A stretch of DNA of 13,535 bases from Alistipes sp. GTDB taxonomy: Bacteria > Bacteroidota > Bacteroidia > Bacteroidales > Rikenellaceae. The DNA lies in assembly GCA_017628595.1 (NCBI GenBank), contig JAGBYV010000243.1, positions 1-13,535 of the forward strand, read 5' to 3'. The notes beneath the pieces are model-generated. The model made no database searches. It worked only from the letters and a program-made list of their open reading frames with translations, and had not been told where the DNA came from. Below, piece after piece: positions 1 to 7,363 of this stretch. Numbering within the stretch: the first letter of the stretch is position 1; each line of letters opens with the position of its first letter. The position numbers and the translations under genes are program-made.

Positions 1-632
1 GACACCTCGTCGCACCAGGGGATGCGCTCGGCAAAATAGGTCAGATTCTCAAGGCTCAGATCGTGGCCGGCATTGAGTCCCAGACCGACGCGGCGCGCAG
101 CCTCGGCAGCCTCAACGTAAGGGGCGATAGCCGCCTCACGAACAGCCAAATAGCCAGCGGCATAAGCCTCCGTATAGAGCTCCACGCGCTGTGCTTCGCA
201 CTCCACAGCAGCCTCGACCATCTCCACCTGAGGATCAACGAAGATCGAGGTGCGAATGCCAGCATCGTTAAAGCGTGAGCAGATATCCTTGAGGTACTCG
301 CGGTGACGGATGGTGTCCCAGCCAGCATTGGAGGTGATGGCATCCTCGGCATCGGGCACGAGCGTCACCTGCGCGGGACGCACCTCCATAACAAGGTCGA
401 TGAACGAGGGAATGGGATTACCCTCGATATTTAGTTCTGTCGAGATTGCCGCCTTCAGTTCGCGCACGTCGTCATAGCGGATGTGGCGCGCATCGGGACG
501 CGGATGAACGGTGATTCCCTCCGAGCCAAAACGCTCGATATCGAGCGAAGTCTGCAAAACATTGGGCACATTGCCACCGCGCGAATTACGCAATACGGCA
601 ATCTTATTTACATTAACACTGAGTTTTGTCAT
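1..632 (-). CDS. pdxJ: Pyridoxine 5'-phosphate synthase PdxJ (3' end cut by window edge)
   Basis: PdxJ condenses 1-deoxy-D-xylulose 5-phosphate with 3-amino-2-oxopropyl phosphate to pyridoxine 5'-phosphate, the ring-closing step of DXP-dependent vitamin B6 synthesis in the cytosol. Reading the minus strand from the ATG at 632-630 gives about 210 residues with no stop before the edge; the family is about 238 residues long, so only the C-terminal tail is missing. Visible family signatures are RGGNVPN (res 18-24), [14 protein letters not shown] (39-52, holding the active-site His and Arg), [51 protein letters not shown] and [11 protein letters not shown] with the late conserved His. It is transcribed divergently from nadK across a 50-bp gap, an arrangement common in Bacteroidetes. 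Identification is secure. Confidence 0.97.
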   Translation of the reverse strand, partial: MTKLSVNVNKIAVLRNSRGGNVPNVLQTSLDIERFGSEGITVHPRPDARHIRYDDVRELKAAISTELNIEGNPIPSFIDLVMEVRPAQVTLVPDAEDAITSNAGWDTIRHREYLKDICSRFNDAGIRTSIFVDPQVEMVEAAVECEAQRVELYTEAYAAGYLAVREAAIAPYVEAAEAARRVGLGLNAGHDLSLENLTYFAERIPWCDEV

Positions 633-640
633 AAAATCGT

Positions 641-648
641 TATCTTTG
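641..648 (+). promoter_or_regulatory. Putative -7 element for nadK
   Basis: TATCTTTG is an exact match to the Bacteroidetes -7 consensus TAnnTTTG and lies 34 bases before the nadK ATG, inside the 50-bp divergent pdxJ/nadK spacer. A good -33 TTTG is not visible at 17-23 bases upstream, so support rests on the -7 box and its position. Confidence 0.45.
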
Positions 649-653
649 CTGCG

Positions 654-661
654 TAAAGTTA
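654..661 (-). promoter_or_regulatory. Possible -7 element for pdxJ
   Basis: On the minus strand this reads TAACTTTA, one base from the Bacteroidetes -7 consensus TAnnTTTG, and would start transcription about 15 bases before the pdxJ ATG. No convincing -33 TTG element is seen at the expected distance, so the call is weak. Confidence 0.28.
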
Positions 662-682
662 CTTATTTTTTTCGAGGATAAG

Positions 683-1558
683 ATGAAAATTGTACTTTTT
701 TCCCGCCCACAAATTGCCGAAGCCGCCGCAGACGTGCAACGACTGATGCGACTTATCGGTCATTATGGCTTCGACTATGCAATAAATCAGGAGTTTGCCC
801 AGGTCGTGGAGCAGATCACCGGCCAGAGTGTGGATCCCGCAAAAATATACACCACGACCACTGGCGAGCAGCCCGATGCCACGCTTATGCTCTGCTGCGG
901 AGGTGACGGAACCCTGCTCGAGGGAATACACCGCCTGAGCGACCGCTCCATACCCGTTGCAGCCATCAACTTCGGCCACCTGGGATTCCTCTCTTCAGCT
1001 ACCCGCGACGGCGTAGAGTCGCTCTTCGAGGATATAGCCAACCACCGACTCAACATACAGCCCCGCACGATGCTCGAGATAAGTGGCATCGAGGAGGCAG
1101 AAGGCTTAATGACGGCTCTGAACGAGATAGCCGTTCAGCGTGCCGAGGCCACAATGGTAAAGGTCGAGGCAAAGGTCAATTCACAGCTTGTGGCGCAGTA
1201 CAATGGCGACGGAGTAATCGTCTCTACCCCAACAGGTTCTACCGCCTATTCGCTCAGCGCCGGAGGCCCCATCGTAGCCCCCGACTGCGGTTGTTTCCTG
1301 CTCACTCCGCTGGCTCCGCACAACTTCGGTGTAAGACCCGTCGTAGTGCCCGACTCGGCAGAGATCGAGCTCACGATTCACACCCGTTATGGCGAGGCAA
1401 AACTCTCGGTTGACAACCGCTCGTTCCGCATCGGCGACGGCACCCGCATTCGCGTACGTCGGGCCAAGGAGCAGATTTTATTGGTGGTGGCGCACAATAT
1501 ATCATTTTACGAAACGTTACATTGTAAGATGATGTGGGATGTGGACATCCGCAACTAA
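683..1558 (+). CDS. nadK: NAD kinase
   Basis: This cytosolic enzyme phosphorylates NAD+ to NADP+ and so sets the NADPH supply. The 291-residue length is normal for the family. The diagnostic GGDGT motif is at residues 73-77 with the catalytic Asp75, followed by LLEGIH; the NE motif (Asn147-Glu148, in ALNEIAVQR) that binds nicotinamide ribose is present, and the core DGVIVSTPTGSTAYSLSAGGP begins at residue 176. LSVDNRSF near the C-terminus also fits. The ATG at 683 follows a purine-rich GAGGATAAG stretch and a -7 box 34 bases upstream, so the start is well supported. It is the first plus-strand gene of the envelope block, but a 134-bp gap with a hairpin and a new promoter separates it from uppS, so the two need not be one transcript. 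Confidence 0.97.
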   Translation: MKIVLFSRPQIAEAAADVQRLMRLIGHYGFDYAINQEFAQVVEQITGQSVDPAKIYTTTTGEQPDATLMLCCGGDGTLLEGIHRLSDRSIPVAAINFGHLGFLSSATRDGVESLFEDIANHRLNIQPRTMLEISGIEEAEGLMTALNEIAVQRAEATMVKVEAKVNSQLVAQYNGDGVIVSTPTGSTAYSLSAGGPIVAPDCGCFLLTPLAPHNFGVRPVVVPDSAEIELTIHTRYGEAKLSVDNRSFRIGDGTRIRVRRAKEQILLVVAHNISFYETLHCKMMWDVDIRN

Positions 1559-1584
1559 CCCCTATTTCTTCAGAAAAAACAGGC

Positions 1585-1631
1585 AAAACAACCTCCAGAC
1601 ACCATATTTATGGTGCGATTAAGGCTGTTTT
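1585..1631 (+). terminator. Probable imperfect terminator hairpin after nadK
   Basis: An interrupted stem-loop: the inner arms CACCAT (1600-1605) and ATGGTG (1610-1615) close an ATTT loop, and the outer arms AAAACAACCT (1585-1594) and AGGCTGTTTT (1622-1631) pair with one mismatch. The outer arm itself supplies the run of T. Sitting 26 bases after the nadK stop and before a fresh promoter, it fits a terminator or attenuator, though the internal loops make it weaker than the others in the window. Confidence 0.45.
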
Positions 1632-1653
1632 ATAGATAAAAACGCGAAAATCC

Positions 1654-1684
1654 TTTAATTTCCGAGTAAATTTATCTAACTTTG
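1654..1684 (+). promoter_or_regulatory. Promoter for uppS
   Basis: TAACTTTG at 1677-1684 matches the Bacteroidetes -7 consensus exactly; TTTA at 1654-1657, 19 bases upstream, is a one-off match to the -33 TTTG. The predicted transcription start (about 1688-1691) lies right at the first uppS ATG (1693), so the message would be almost leaderless or use the ATG at 1705. Confidence 0.55.
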
Positions 1685-1692
1685 CGAGTTAT

Positions 1693-2406
1693 ATGAACCA
1701 AGAGATGAAGATACCACAACATATTGCCATCATCATGGATGGTAACGGACGATGGGCCAAGCAGCGAGGTAAGGATCGCAGCGAGGGCCATTTTGCAGGT
1801 ATGATGGCACTGCGTGCCACCGTAAAGGCAGCAGCAGAGAGAGGAGTGAAGTACCTTACCGTATATGCCTTCTCGACCGAAAACTGGGGACGCCCCCAGG
1901 CCGAGGTGGATGCCCTGATGGAGCTGGTGTGCACAGGCGTAGAGATGAATACGCCCGAATTGTGCCAGGAGGGTGTACGTGTAGAGATCATCGGCGACCG
2001 TTCGCGTTTCTCGCAGAAGGTGAACGATGCGCTGGATCGCATCACAGGCAAGACTGCCCAGGGTGAGCGTATGACGCTGGCTCTGGCGCTTAACTACTCA
2101 TCGCGCAGCGAGATCACTCATGCCGTACAGCAACTGGCGCAGCGAGTGGCAGCGGGTGAGTTGCAGGCCGAGCAGATCGACGAGCAGGCCATATCGCAGT
2201 CGCTCTACACCGCATCGATGCCCGATCCCGATCTGATCATCCGTACCAGCGGGGAGTGCCGTCTGAGCAACTTCATGATGTGGCAGGCCTCATACTCGGA
2301 GTTCTACTTTACCGACGTGCTGTGGCCCGACTTCGGTGCCGAGGCTCTGGAGGAGGCTATCAAGGCCTACAACGAGCGTGACCGTCGTTACGGATTAGTC
2401 AAGTAA
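1693..2406 (+). CDS. uppS: Undecaprenyl diphosphate synthase (cis-prenyltransferase)
   Basis: UppS adds cis isoprene units from isopentenyl diphosphate to farnesyl diphosphate to make the C55 lipid carrier for peptidoglycan, O-antigen and capsule building blocks. The 237-residue product has the family signatures in order: HIAIIMDGNGRWA with the catalytic Asp16 and the Arg20-Trp21 pair, GHFAG (His33), TVYAFSTENWGRP, ALNYSSRSEI, and RTSGECRLSNF (res 184-194) with the arginines and serine that bind the diphosphate of IPP, then WPDF near the end. An ATG at 1705 (MKIPQHIAIIMDG) is an alternative start and would leave a short leader after the predicted promoter; nothing essential precedes it. bamA begins only 18 bases after the stop, suggesting co-transcription of lipid-carrier and outer-membrane assembly functions. 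Confidence 0.97.
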   Translation: MNQEMKIPQHIAIIMDGNGRWAKQRGKDRSEGHFAGMMALRATVKAAAERGVKYLTVYAFSTENWGRPQAEVDALMELVCTGVEMNTPELCQEGVRVEIIGDRSRFSQKVNDALDRITGKTAQGERMTLALALNYSSRSEITHAVQQLAQRVAAGELQAEQIDEQAISQSLYTASMPDPDLIIRTSGECRLSNFMMWQASYSEFYFTDVLWPDFGAEALEEAIKAYNERDRRYGLVK

Positions 2407-2424
2407 TTGTTTGAAAGAGATATA

Positions 2425-4965
2425 ATGAAATACGCAAGTAAACTATTTGTCACTATCACCGCTCTGCTGCTACTGGGCGCAAAGTACTCCGTAGCACAGG
2501 AGCAGGAGCGAAAGGACAGTATAAAGATAGAGTTTAACGAGGATGCCCCCATGCTCTCGGCTCGTGAGACACCCAAGCGATACTACATCCGCAAGGTGAA
2601 CGTGAGCGGTGTCAAGAATCTGAACGAGAATCTTGTTCGCGCCACATCGGGTCTTATCCCCGGTGACTCGATATATCTGCCCAGTTCGTTCGTGGGTAAC
2701 TCAATCACCCGTCTGTGGGGTCAGCGTTACTTCTCGGACGTGAAGGTTGGTGCCACAATCGATGGCGACAGCGTTGATCTGGAGCTTATCCTGCGCGAGC
2801 GTCCCCGTGTATTTAACTGGAATATCGTGGGTGAGGGTATCGGTAGCTCGAAGCGTAACGACCTGCTCGAGAAACTGGCTCTGCGCCGTAACTCAGAGCT
2901 CTCGGACTACGTCATCGACCGTTCGGAGCGTCTGCTCAAGAAGGAGTACTCAGAAAAGGGTTACCGCAACGTGGAGGTAAACACCCGCATCGAGAACGAT
3001 ACGGCTATCGACAACGCTGTAAATGTGACATTTGAGGTTAAGCGCAACCCCAAGGTGCGTGTGCAGGAGATCACCTTCTCGGGTAACGATGGCTTCGAGG
3101 CAAAGCGTCTGCGCCGTACATTCAAGAAGACTCACCAGAAGTCGGTTCTCTTCTTCCTGAACCGCAAGCTCAAGATGGAGGACTACAAGGAGGATAAGAA
3201 TCTGTTGATTGACTTCTATAACTCGAACGGTTACCGTAACGCTACTATCCTGAGCGACTCTATCTATACCATTGACGAAGAGAACATCGGTATCCACATC
3301 AACCTCTCGGAGGGTAACAAGTTCTACATCCGCGACGTTAAGTGGGTGGGTAACTCGGCATACCCCACCGAGCAGTTGCAGCAGTTGTTCGGCGTCAAGA
3401 AGGGCGATATGTACGACAAGAAGTCGATGCACAAGCGTCTGGGTGTAGGCCGCGAGGTTGACCCCGAGGGTGTATCGGTAGCGAGCATGTATCAGAACAA
3501 CGGTTACCTGATGTCGCAGATTGAGCCCGCCGAGCACGTTGTGGCCGAGGATACGATCGATATGGAGATCAAGGTGTTCGAGGGTAAACAGTTTACAATC
3601 AATAACGTAGGTATCACAGGTAACACCCGTGTAAATGACGAGGCTATCCGTCGTGAGTTGACCATCTACCCCGGTATGCTCTACGACCGCTCAATGCTTA
3701 TGTACTCACTGCGACAGATCACAAGCATGGGCCACTTCGACCCCGAGCAGTTGCAGCCCGACGTGCAGCCCATCACCGATGAGCTGGTTAATATCGACTT
3801 CCCTCTGGTGGAGCAGGCCAGCGACCAGTTTAACCTTGCCGGTGGTTGGGGTGCAGGATCATTCGTAGGTTCTGTTGGTATCACCCTGAACAACCTCTCT
3901 ACCCGCAACTTCTTCAATAAGGGCTCATGGCGTCCCTACCCGCAGGGTCAGAACCAGAAGCTCTCAATCTCGGGTCAGACCAACGGTACATTCTATAAGG
4001 CTATCTCGGGTAGCTTCACCGATCCCTGGGTGGGTGGCCGCAAGCCCAACTCGCTCTCAGTATCGGTACACTGGTCGGAGCAGAACAACGCATACTACAT
4101 CTGGCAGACATCGACCATGCACTTCCGTTCGTTCGGTGCCGCCCTCGGTCTGGGTAAGCGTCTGCGTTGGCCCGATCCCAACTTTACGCTCTATGCGCAG
4201 TTGCAGTACACTCGCTATGCATTGAAGAACTGGAGCTACTTCATCATGAACAACGGTGTGGCAAACGACGTTTCGCTTAAGATTGCATTCGGCCGTTCGA
4301 CCGTGGATCAGCCCATCTACCCCCGTACGGGTTCGGAGTTCTCGGCTACGGTTGCCGTTACACCTCCCTACTCACTCTGGGACAAGAAGGATTACAGCGA
4401 CCCCAATATGTCACAGCAGGACCGTTATCGCTTTATCGAGTATCACCGCTGGCAGTTGCGTGGCCGCTGGTATCAGCCCCTTACATCGAACGGCAACCTC
4501 GTGCTGATGGCTGCCGCCGAGATGGGATTCCTGGGTCACTACGACAAGAACAAGATCTCGCCCTTCGAGCGTTTCGAGGTCGGTGGTGACGGTATGAGTG
4601 GCTACACGATGTATGGTGTCGACATTATCGGTCTGCGTGGTTACGACGATGGTGAGCTTGATCCCATCGGCAGCAACTACTCACTCGCCTATAATAAATA
4701 TACAGTGGAGTTGCGTTACCCCGTGATCCTGCAGCAGCAGTCGCAGATCTACGTCCTCGGCTTCCTGGAGGGTGGTAGCGGTTTCAACTCTTGGAGAGAG
4801 TTCTCACCCTTCCGCATCAAGCGTTCAGCCGGTGTGGGTGTACGTATCTACCTGCCTATCGTCGGTCTGCTCGGTATCGACTGGGGATGGGGATTCGATG
4901 CGCCAATGGGTGGTACGGAGCGTAGCGGTAGCCAGTTCCACTTCCGAATGGGTCAATCATTCTAA
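2425..4965 (+). CDS. bamA: Outer membrane protein assembly factor BamA (Omp85)
   Basis: BamA is the insertase of the BAM complex that folds beta-barrel proteins into the outer membrane. I start it at the ATG 2425 (846 aa) because the in-frame TTG at 2407 would put extra residues before a clean signal peptide (MKYASKLFVTI...LLLLGAKYSVAQ, cleavage near res 24). Five POTRA repeats follow roughly between res 54 and 440, recognisable by recurring phrases such as IRKVNVSG, VQEITFSGNDG, IRDVKWVGNSA and INNVGITGNTRVNDEAIRREL. The C-terminal half is the Omp85 barrel, with the loop-6 motif in the form GLRGYDDGE (res 736-744, LRGY where proteobacteria have VRGF) and a final residue Phe (MGQSF), the usual barrel-end signal. 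Arg codons are mostly CGT/CGC and Gly mostly GGT, unlike nadK, which suggests high expression. Two Skp chaperones follow. Confidence 0.97.
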   Translation: MKYASKLFVTITALLLLGAKYSVAQEQERKDSIKIEFNEDAPMLSARETPKRYYIRKVNVSGVKNLNENLVRATSGLIPGDSIYLPSSFVGNSITRLWGQRYFSDVKVGATIDGDSVDLELILRERPRVFNWNIVGEGIGSSKRNDLLEKLALRRNSELSDYVIDRSERLLKKEYSEKGYRNVEVNTRIENDTAIDNAVNVTFEVKRNPKVRVQEITFSGNDGFEAKRLRRTFKKTHQKSVLFFLNRKLKMEDYKEDKNLLIDFYNSNGYRNATILSDSIYTIDEENIGIHINLSEGNKFYIRDVKWVGNSAYPTEQLQQLFGVKKGDMYDKKSMHKRLGVGREVDPEGVSVASMYQNNGYLMSQIEPAEHVVAEDTIDMEIKVFEGKQFTINNVGITGNTRVNDEAIRRELTIYPGMLYDRSMLMYSLRQITSMGHFDPEQLQPDVQPITDELVNIDFPLVEQASDQFNLAGGWGAGSFVGSVGITLNNLSTRNFFNKGSWRPYPQGQNQKLSISGQTNGTFYKAISGSFTDPWVGGRKPNSLSVSVHWSEQNNAYYIWQTSTMHFRSFGAALGLGKRLRWPDPNFTLYAQLQYTRYALKNWSYFIMNNGVANDVSLKIAFGRSTVDQPIYPRTGSEFSATVAVTPPYSLWDKKDYSDPNMSQQDRYRFIEYHRWQLRGRWYQPLTSNGNLVLMAAAEMGFLGHYDKNKISPFERFEVGGDGMSGYTMYGVDIIGLRGYDDGELDPIGSNYSLAYNKYTVELRYPVILQQQSQIYVLGFLEGGSGFNSWREFSPFRIKRSAGVGVRIYLPIVGLLGIDWGWGFDAPMGGTERSGSQFHFRMGQSF

Positions 4966-4970
4966 TCCGA

Positions 4971-5005
4971 TTTGGCAATAAATTTGAAAATAATTCGTAT
5001 ATTTG
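4971..5005 (+). promoter_or_regulatory. Promoter for the skp pair
   Basis: TTTG at 4971-4974 and the exact -7 match TATATTTG at 4998-5005 are 23 bases apart, the long end of the accepted spacing. It lies in the 66-bp gap after bamA and would start transcription about 22 bases before skp1, allowing the chaperones to be expressed independently of bamA. Confidence 0.5.
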
Positions 5006-5031
5006 TATAAAGGAGATTAAAATTTGCGATT

Positions 5032-5538
5032 ATGAAACGATTTATTTTAACCTTGACAGCGATCCTGGGCTTTGCAGCTGCAGTATCGGCACAGAACTAC
5101 GCCGTAGTAAATAGCGAGAAAATATTCAAGTCGATTGCCAAATATAATGCAGCCATAGAGCAGCTCGATGCCATGGCCAATGAGTATCAGAAGCAGGTGG
5201 ATGCCAAGTTCGAGGAGGTGGAGAAGGTGTATAACGCCTACAGGTCACGTCGCTCGCAGCTCTCGGCAGCATCGCAGGCAGCCAACGAGGAGAATATCCT
5301 GAAGATGGAGCAGGAGGCAACCGAATTTCAGGAATCGATCTTCGGTACTGAGGGCACACTCATGCAGAAGCGTCTGGAGCTGATCCAGCCCATCCAGAAG
5401 GAGGTCTTCGCCGCCATCGAGAAGTATGCCAAGCAGAAAGGCTACGATATGATCATCGACATCTCACAGAATGCGACAATGCTCTACTACTCGGAGCGCG
5501 CCGACCAAACTGACGAGATTATCGCCACACTTAAATAG
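5032..5538 (+). CDS. Skp/OmpH-family periplasmic chaperone, first copy
   Basis: Skp-type proteins are jellyfish-shaped trimers that hold unfolded outer-membrane proteins in the periplasm on their way to BamA. The 168-residue product has a signal peptide (MKRFILTLTAILGFAAAVSAQ, cleavage near res 20), a short beta strand NYAVVNSEKIF, a long charged alpha-helical/coiled-coil middle rich in Glu, Lys, Gln and Ala (about res 35-125), and the typical closing segment QPIQKEVFAAIEKYAKQKGYDMIID. That order is the OmpH family plan. The start ATG follows AAAATTTGCGATT with no close Shine-Dalgarno; an AGGAG at 5011-5015 is too far away to be a standard one. Direct position after bamA supports the role. 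It differs from the next gene in the tail (SQNATMLYYSERADQTDEIIATLK). Confidence 0.92.
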   Translation: MKRFILTLTAILGFAAAVSAQNYAVVNSEKIFKSIAKYNAAIEQLDAMANEYQKQVDAKFEEVEKVYNAYRSRRSQLSAASQAANEENILKMEQEATEFQESIFGTEGTLMQKRLELIQPIQKEVFAAIEKYAKQKGYDMIIDISQNATMLYYSERADQTDEIIATLK

Positions 5539-5571
5539 GACACTTAAAGTAATTACACACAATAAAAGATT

Positions 5572-6093
5572 ATGAAAAAAGTATTGAAGCTAACCCTCGC
5601 GGTAGTATGCGTGATGTTCTCTACATCACTTTTCGCTCAGAAGATCGGCTATGTTAATACCGATGAGATCATAACCAACATGAAGGAGACTCAGGATGCT
5701 TACACGCAGCTCGAGGCTTATGCAAAGGATTTGCAGGCACAGATGGAGACCATTCAGGTTGAGTTCAACAATAAGTTGCAGGAGTACCAGAATGCTACAG
5801 AGACTATGACTGATGCCGTACGTCAGCTCAAGGAGAAGGAGCTCACCGACCTCAACACTCGTATTCAGGAGTTCCAGCAGGTAGCACAGCAGGATCTGCA
5901 GAAGAAGGAGAACGAGCTTTTGGCTCCCATCTACGAGAAGGTTAAGGCTACCATCGACGAGGTAGCAAAGGCTGGTGGTTACACTGTAATCCTTCCCGGC
6001 AACGCATTGATCTATGTTGACACTGCACAGGTTAAGGATATTGCTTCAGATGTGAAGGCAAAGTTGGGTATCACCACTCCCGCCGCACAGTAA
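5572..6093 (+). CDS. Skp/OmpH-family periplasmic chaperone, second copy
   Basis: Second OmpH-family chaperone, 173 residues, 33 bases after the first and on the same strand, almost certainly the same transcript. Signal peptide MKKVLKLTLAVVCVMFSTSLFAQ (cleavage near res 22), then KIGYVNTDEIITNM, the family's N-terminal strand, a long Gln/Glu/Lys-rich helical region (about res 40-125), and LAPIYEKVKATIDEVAKAGGYTVILPGNALIYVD, which matches the Skp closing fold better than the first copy. The end LGITTPAAQ resembles the usual tail of the family. The start codon is preceded by AATAAAAGATT, an A-rich leader common in Bacteroidetes instead of a Shine-Dalgarno. A strong terminator 25 bases after the stop ends the block. 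The two paralogs have clearly diverged, so different clients or mixed trimers are possible, but that is inference. Confidence 0.94.
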   Translation: MKKVLKLTLAVVCVMFSTSLFAQKIGYVNTDEIITNMKETQDAYTQLEAYAKDLQAQMETIQVEFNNKLQEYQNATETMTDAVRQLKEKELTDLNTRIQEFQQVAQQDLQKKENELLAPIYEKVKATIDEVAKAGGYTVILPGNALIYVDTAQVKDIASDVKAKLGITTPAAQ

Positions 6094-6118
6094 GCACAAA
6101 CAAAGTAGCAACTAACAC

Positions 6119-6155
6119 AGAGGCTGTCCAACTCACGCTGGCAGCCTCTTTTTTT
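6119..6155 (+). terminator. Intrinsic terminator after the skp pair
   Basis: AGAGGCTG (6119-6126) pairs perfectly with CAGCCTCT (6142-6149), with an inner CCA/TGG pairing, and is followed by a run of T to 6155. This is a textbook rho-independent terminator closing the uppS-bamA-skp-skp block. Confidence 0.93.
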
Positions 6156-6186
6156 GTGCCGGCGACCATATGTAAGGATTTTTTTG

Positions 6187-6194
6187 TATCTTCG
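6187..6194 (+). promoter_or_regulatory. Possible -7 element for the propeller/MORN pair
   Basis: TATCTTCG is one base from TAnnTTTG and lies 23 bases before the ATG at 6218, just after the terminator, where a promoter is needed. No clear -33 box is seen. Confidence 0.35.
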
Positions 6195-6217
6195 TAGCAA
6201 CAGAAAACTACAACACC

Positions 6218-7363
6218 ATGAAACAACTCTTTTCCGTAGCCACGCTGCTGGCCGCCATATTTTTTCTGCTGCCCGCATCGGCACAGCGCCCCGCTGCACT
6301 GCAGGCCGAGATAGCCTCGGGTCCCTTCAAGGCGGGACACATACAGGGCATAGCCGTCGATCAAAAAAAGGGATATATCTACTACTCATACACTACCATG
6401 CTCATCAAGACCGATCTTCAGGGTCGCATCGTTGGCACGGTAACGGGACTGCTCGGTCATCTGGGTGATCTGGATCTCAGCGAGGCCGACGGCCGCGTAT
6501 ATGGATCGCTGGAGTATAAGAACGACGCCATCGGACGAGGCATCCTGAATATGGAGAAGAGCACACGCACGCTCGACAACGCATTCTATATCGCCATCTT
6601 CGACGTTGACCGCATCGACCGCGTGGGTATGAGTGCCGAGAAGGATGGTATCATGACTACGGTCTATCTGCCTACGGTGCTGGAGGATTATCTCGCCGAA
6701 GTAGTTACCCCCGAGGGCAAAAAAGCCCACCGACTGGGTTGCAGCGGCATTGATGGCGTAGCCTTCGGCCCTAAGTTTGGCACCACATCGGGCAAGGAGT
6801 ATCTGACCGTTGCCTACGGAATATACAGCGAGAAGGATCGCTCCGATAACGACTACCAGGTGCTGTTGCAGTACGACACCGAGAAGTGGGCGAAGTATGA
6901 GCGCAGCCTCTCGCAGGATAATATGCACCAGATGGGTCCCCGAAAACCCGCTGAAGAATACTTTGTCTTTACGGGCAACACCACCTATGGAGTGCAGAAC
7001 CTCGAATACGACCCCTTCACCCAGGCGTGGCTGATGGCCGTGTACAAGGGCGTGAAGGAGCACTACCCCAACTACACCCTCTTTGCAGCCGACGCCAAGG
7101 CTCGCCCCACAAAGCAGACTCTGCAGGGTATTCCTTACATTAAGAAGGGCCTTGTCGTGCCTCTCAAGCAGGCAGGATTAAAGGATGGAAAGAGTGGCAT
7201 CCGCGGCTGGATGTGGGGCGTAGGTTCTACGGGCATGGCAGCACTGGGCGGAGGTTACTACTATTTCTCGCACAACTATAATTCGGAGCAGGGACAGGGC
7301 AGCACAATACGCATGTATCGCTACACCGATCGTCCAGATCAGGCATTTGAGGAGGTTAAATAA
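6218..7363 (+). CDS. Secreted protein of unknown function, propeller-like
   Basis: I do not recognise a characterised family. The 381-residue product begins with a clear signal peptide (MKQLFSVATLLAAIFFLLPASAQ, type I cleavage after ASA at res 22) and has no lipobox, so it is probably periplasmic or secreted. The mature part is soluble, rich in Gly, Tyr and Asp, with repeated strand-turn phrases of the kind seen in beta-propellers: HIQGIAVDQKKGYIYYSY, GDLDLSEADGRVYGSLEY, GIDGVAFGPKF, YGVQNLEYDPFTQAWLMAVYKG, GWMWGVGSTGMAALGGGYYYFS. The last Gly/Tyr-rich part could be the closing blade. This resembles SMP-30/NHL-type propellers only in pattern, so a binding or hydrolase role is a guess. It overlaps the next gene in TAATG, implying translational coupling with a membrane protein. 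Confidence 0.85.
   Translation: MKQLFSVATLLAAIFFLLPASAQRPAALQAEIASGPFKAGHIQGIAVDQKKGYIYYSYTTMLIKTDLQGRIVGTVTGLLGHLGDLDLSEADGRVYGSLEYKNDAIGRGILNMEKSTRTLDNAFYIAIFDVDRIDRVGMSAEKDGIMTTVYLPTVLEDYLAEVVTPEGKKAHRLGCSGIDGVAFGPKFGTTSGKEYLTVAYGIYSEKDRSDNDYQVLLQYDTEKWAKYERSLSQDNMHQMGPRKPAEEYFVFTGNTTYGVQNLEYDPFTQAWLMAVYKGVKEHYPNYTLFAADAKARPTKQTLQGIPYIKKGLVVPLKQAGLKDGKSGIRGWMWGVGSTGMAALGGGYYYFSHNYNSEQGQGSTIRMYRYTDRPDQAFEEVK

Noticed and set aside
2407..2424. TTG at 2407 as the start of BamA
   Set aside because: It would add MFERDI before a well-formed signal peptide, while the ATG at 2425 gives the normal lysine-then-hydrophobic start.
2950..3537. Long open frame (195 codons) on the minus strand inside bamA
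   Set aside because: It lies wholly within a strongly supported gene, has a Leu/Val-rich composition typical of antisense frames of biased codons, and shows no recognisable motif, promoter or signal.
5527..5548. Direct repeat ACACTTAAA twice (5527-5535, 5540-5548) across the stop of the first skp gene
   Set aside because: Nine bases repeated once at an AT-rich gene end is easily chance or a small slippage duplication; no function is suggested.
6386..7063. Open frame of 225 codons on the minus strand inside the propeller-like gene
   Set aside because: The plus-strand gene has a signal peptide, a start context and translational coupling to the next gene; the antisense frame has no family resemblance and an odd His/Val/Leu composition.
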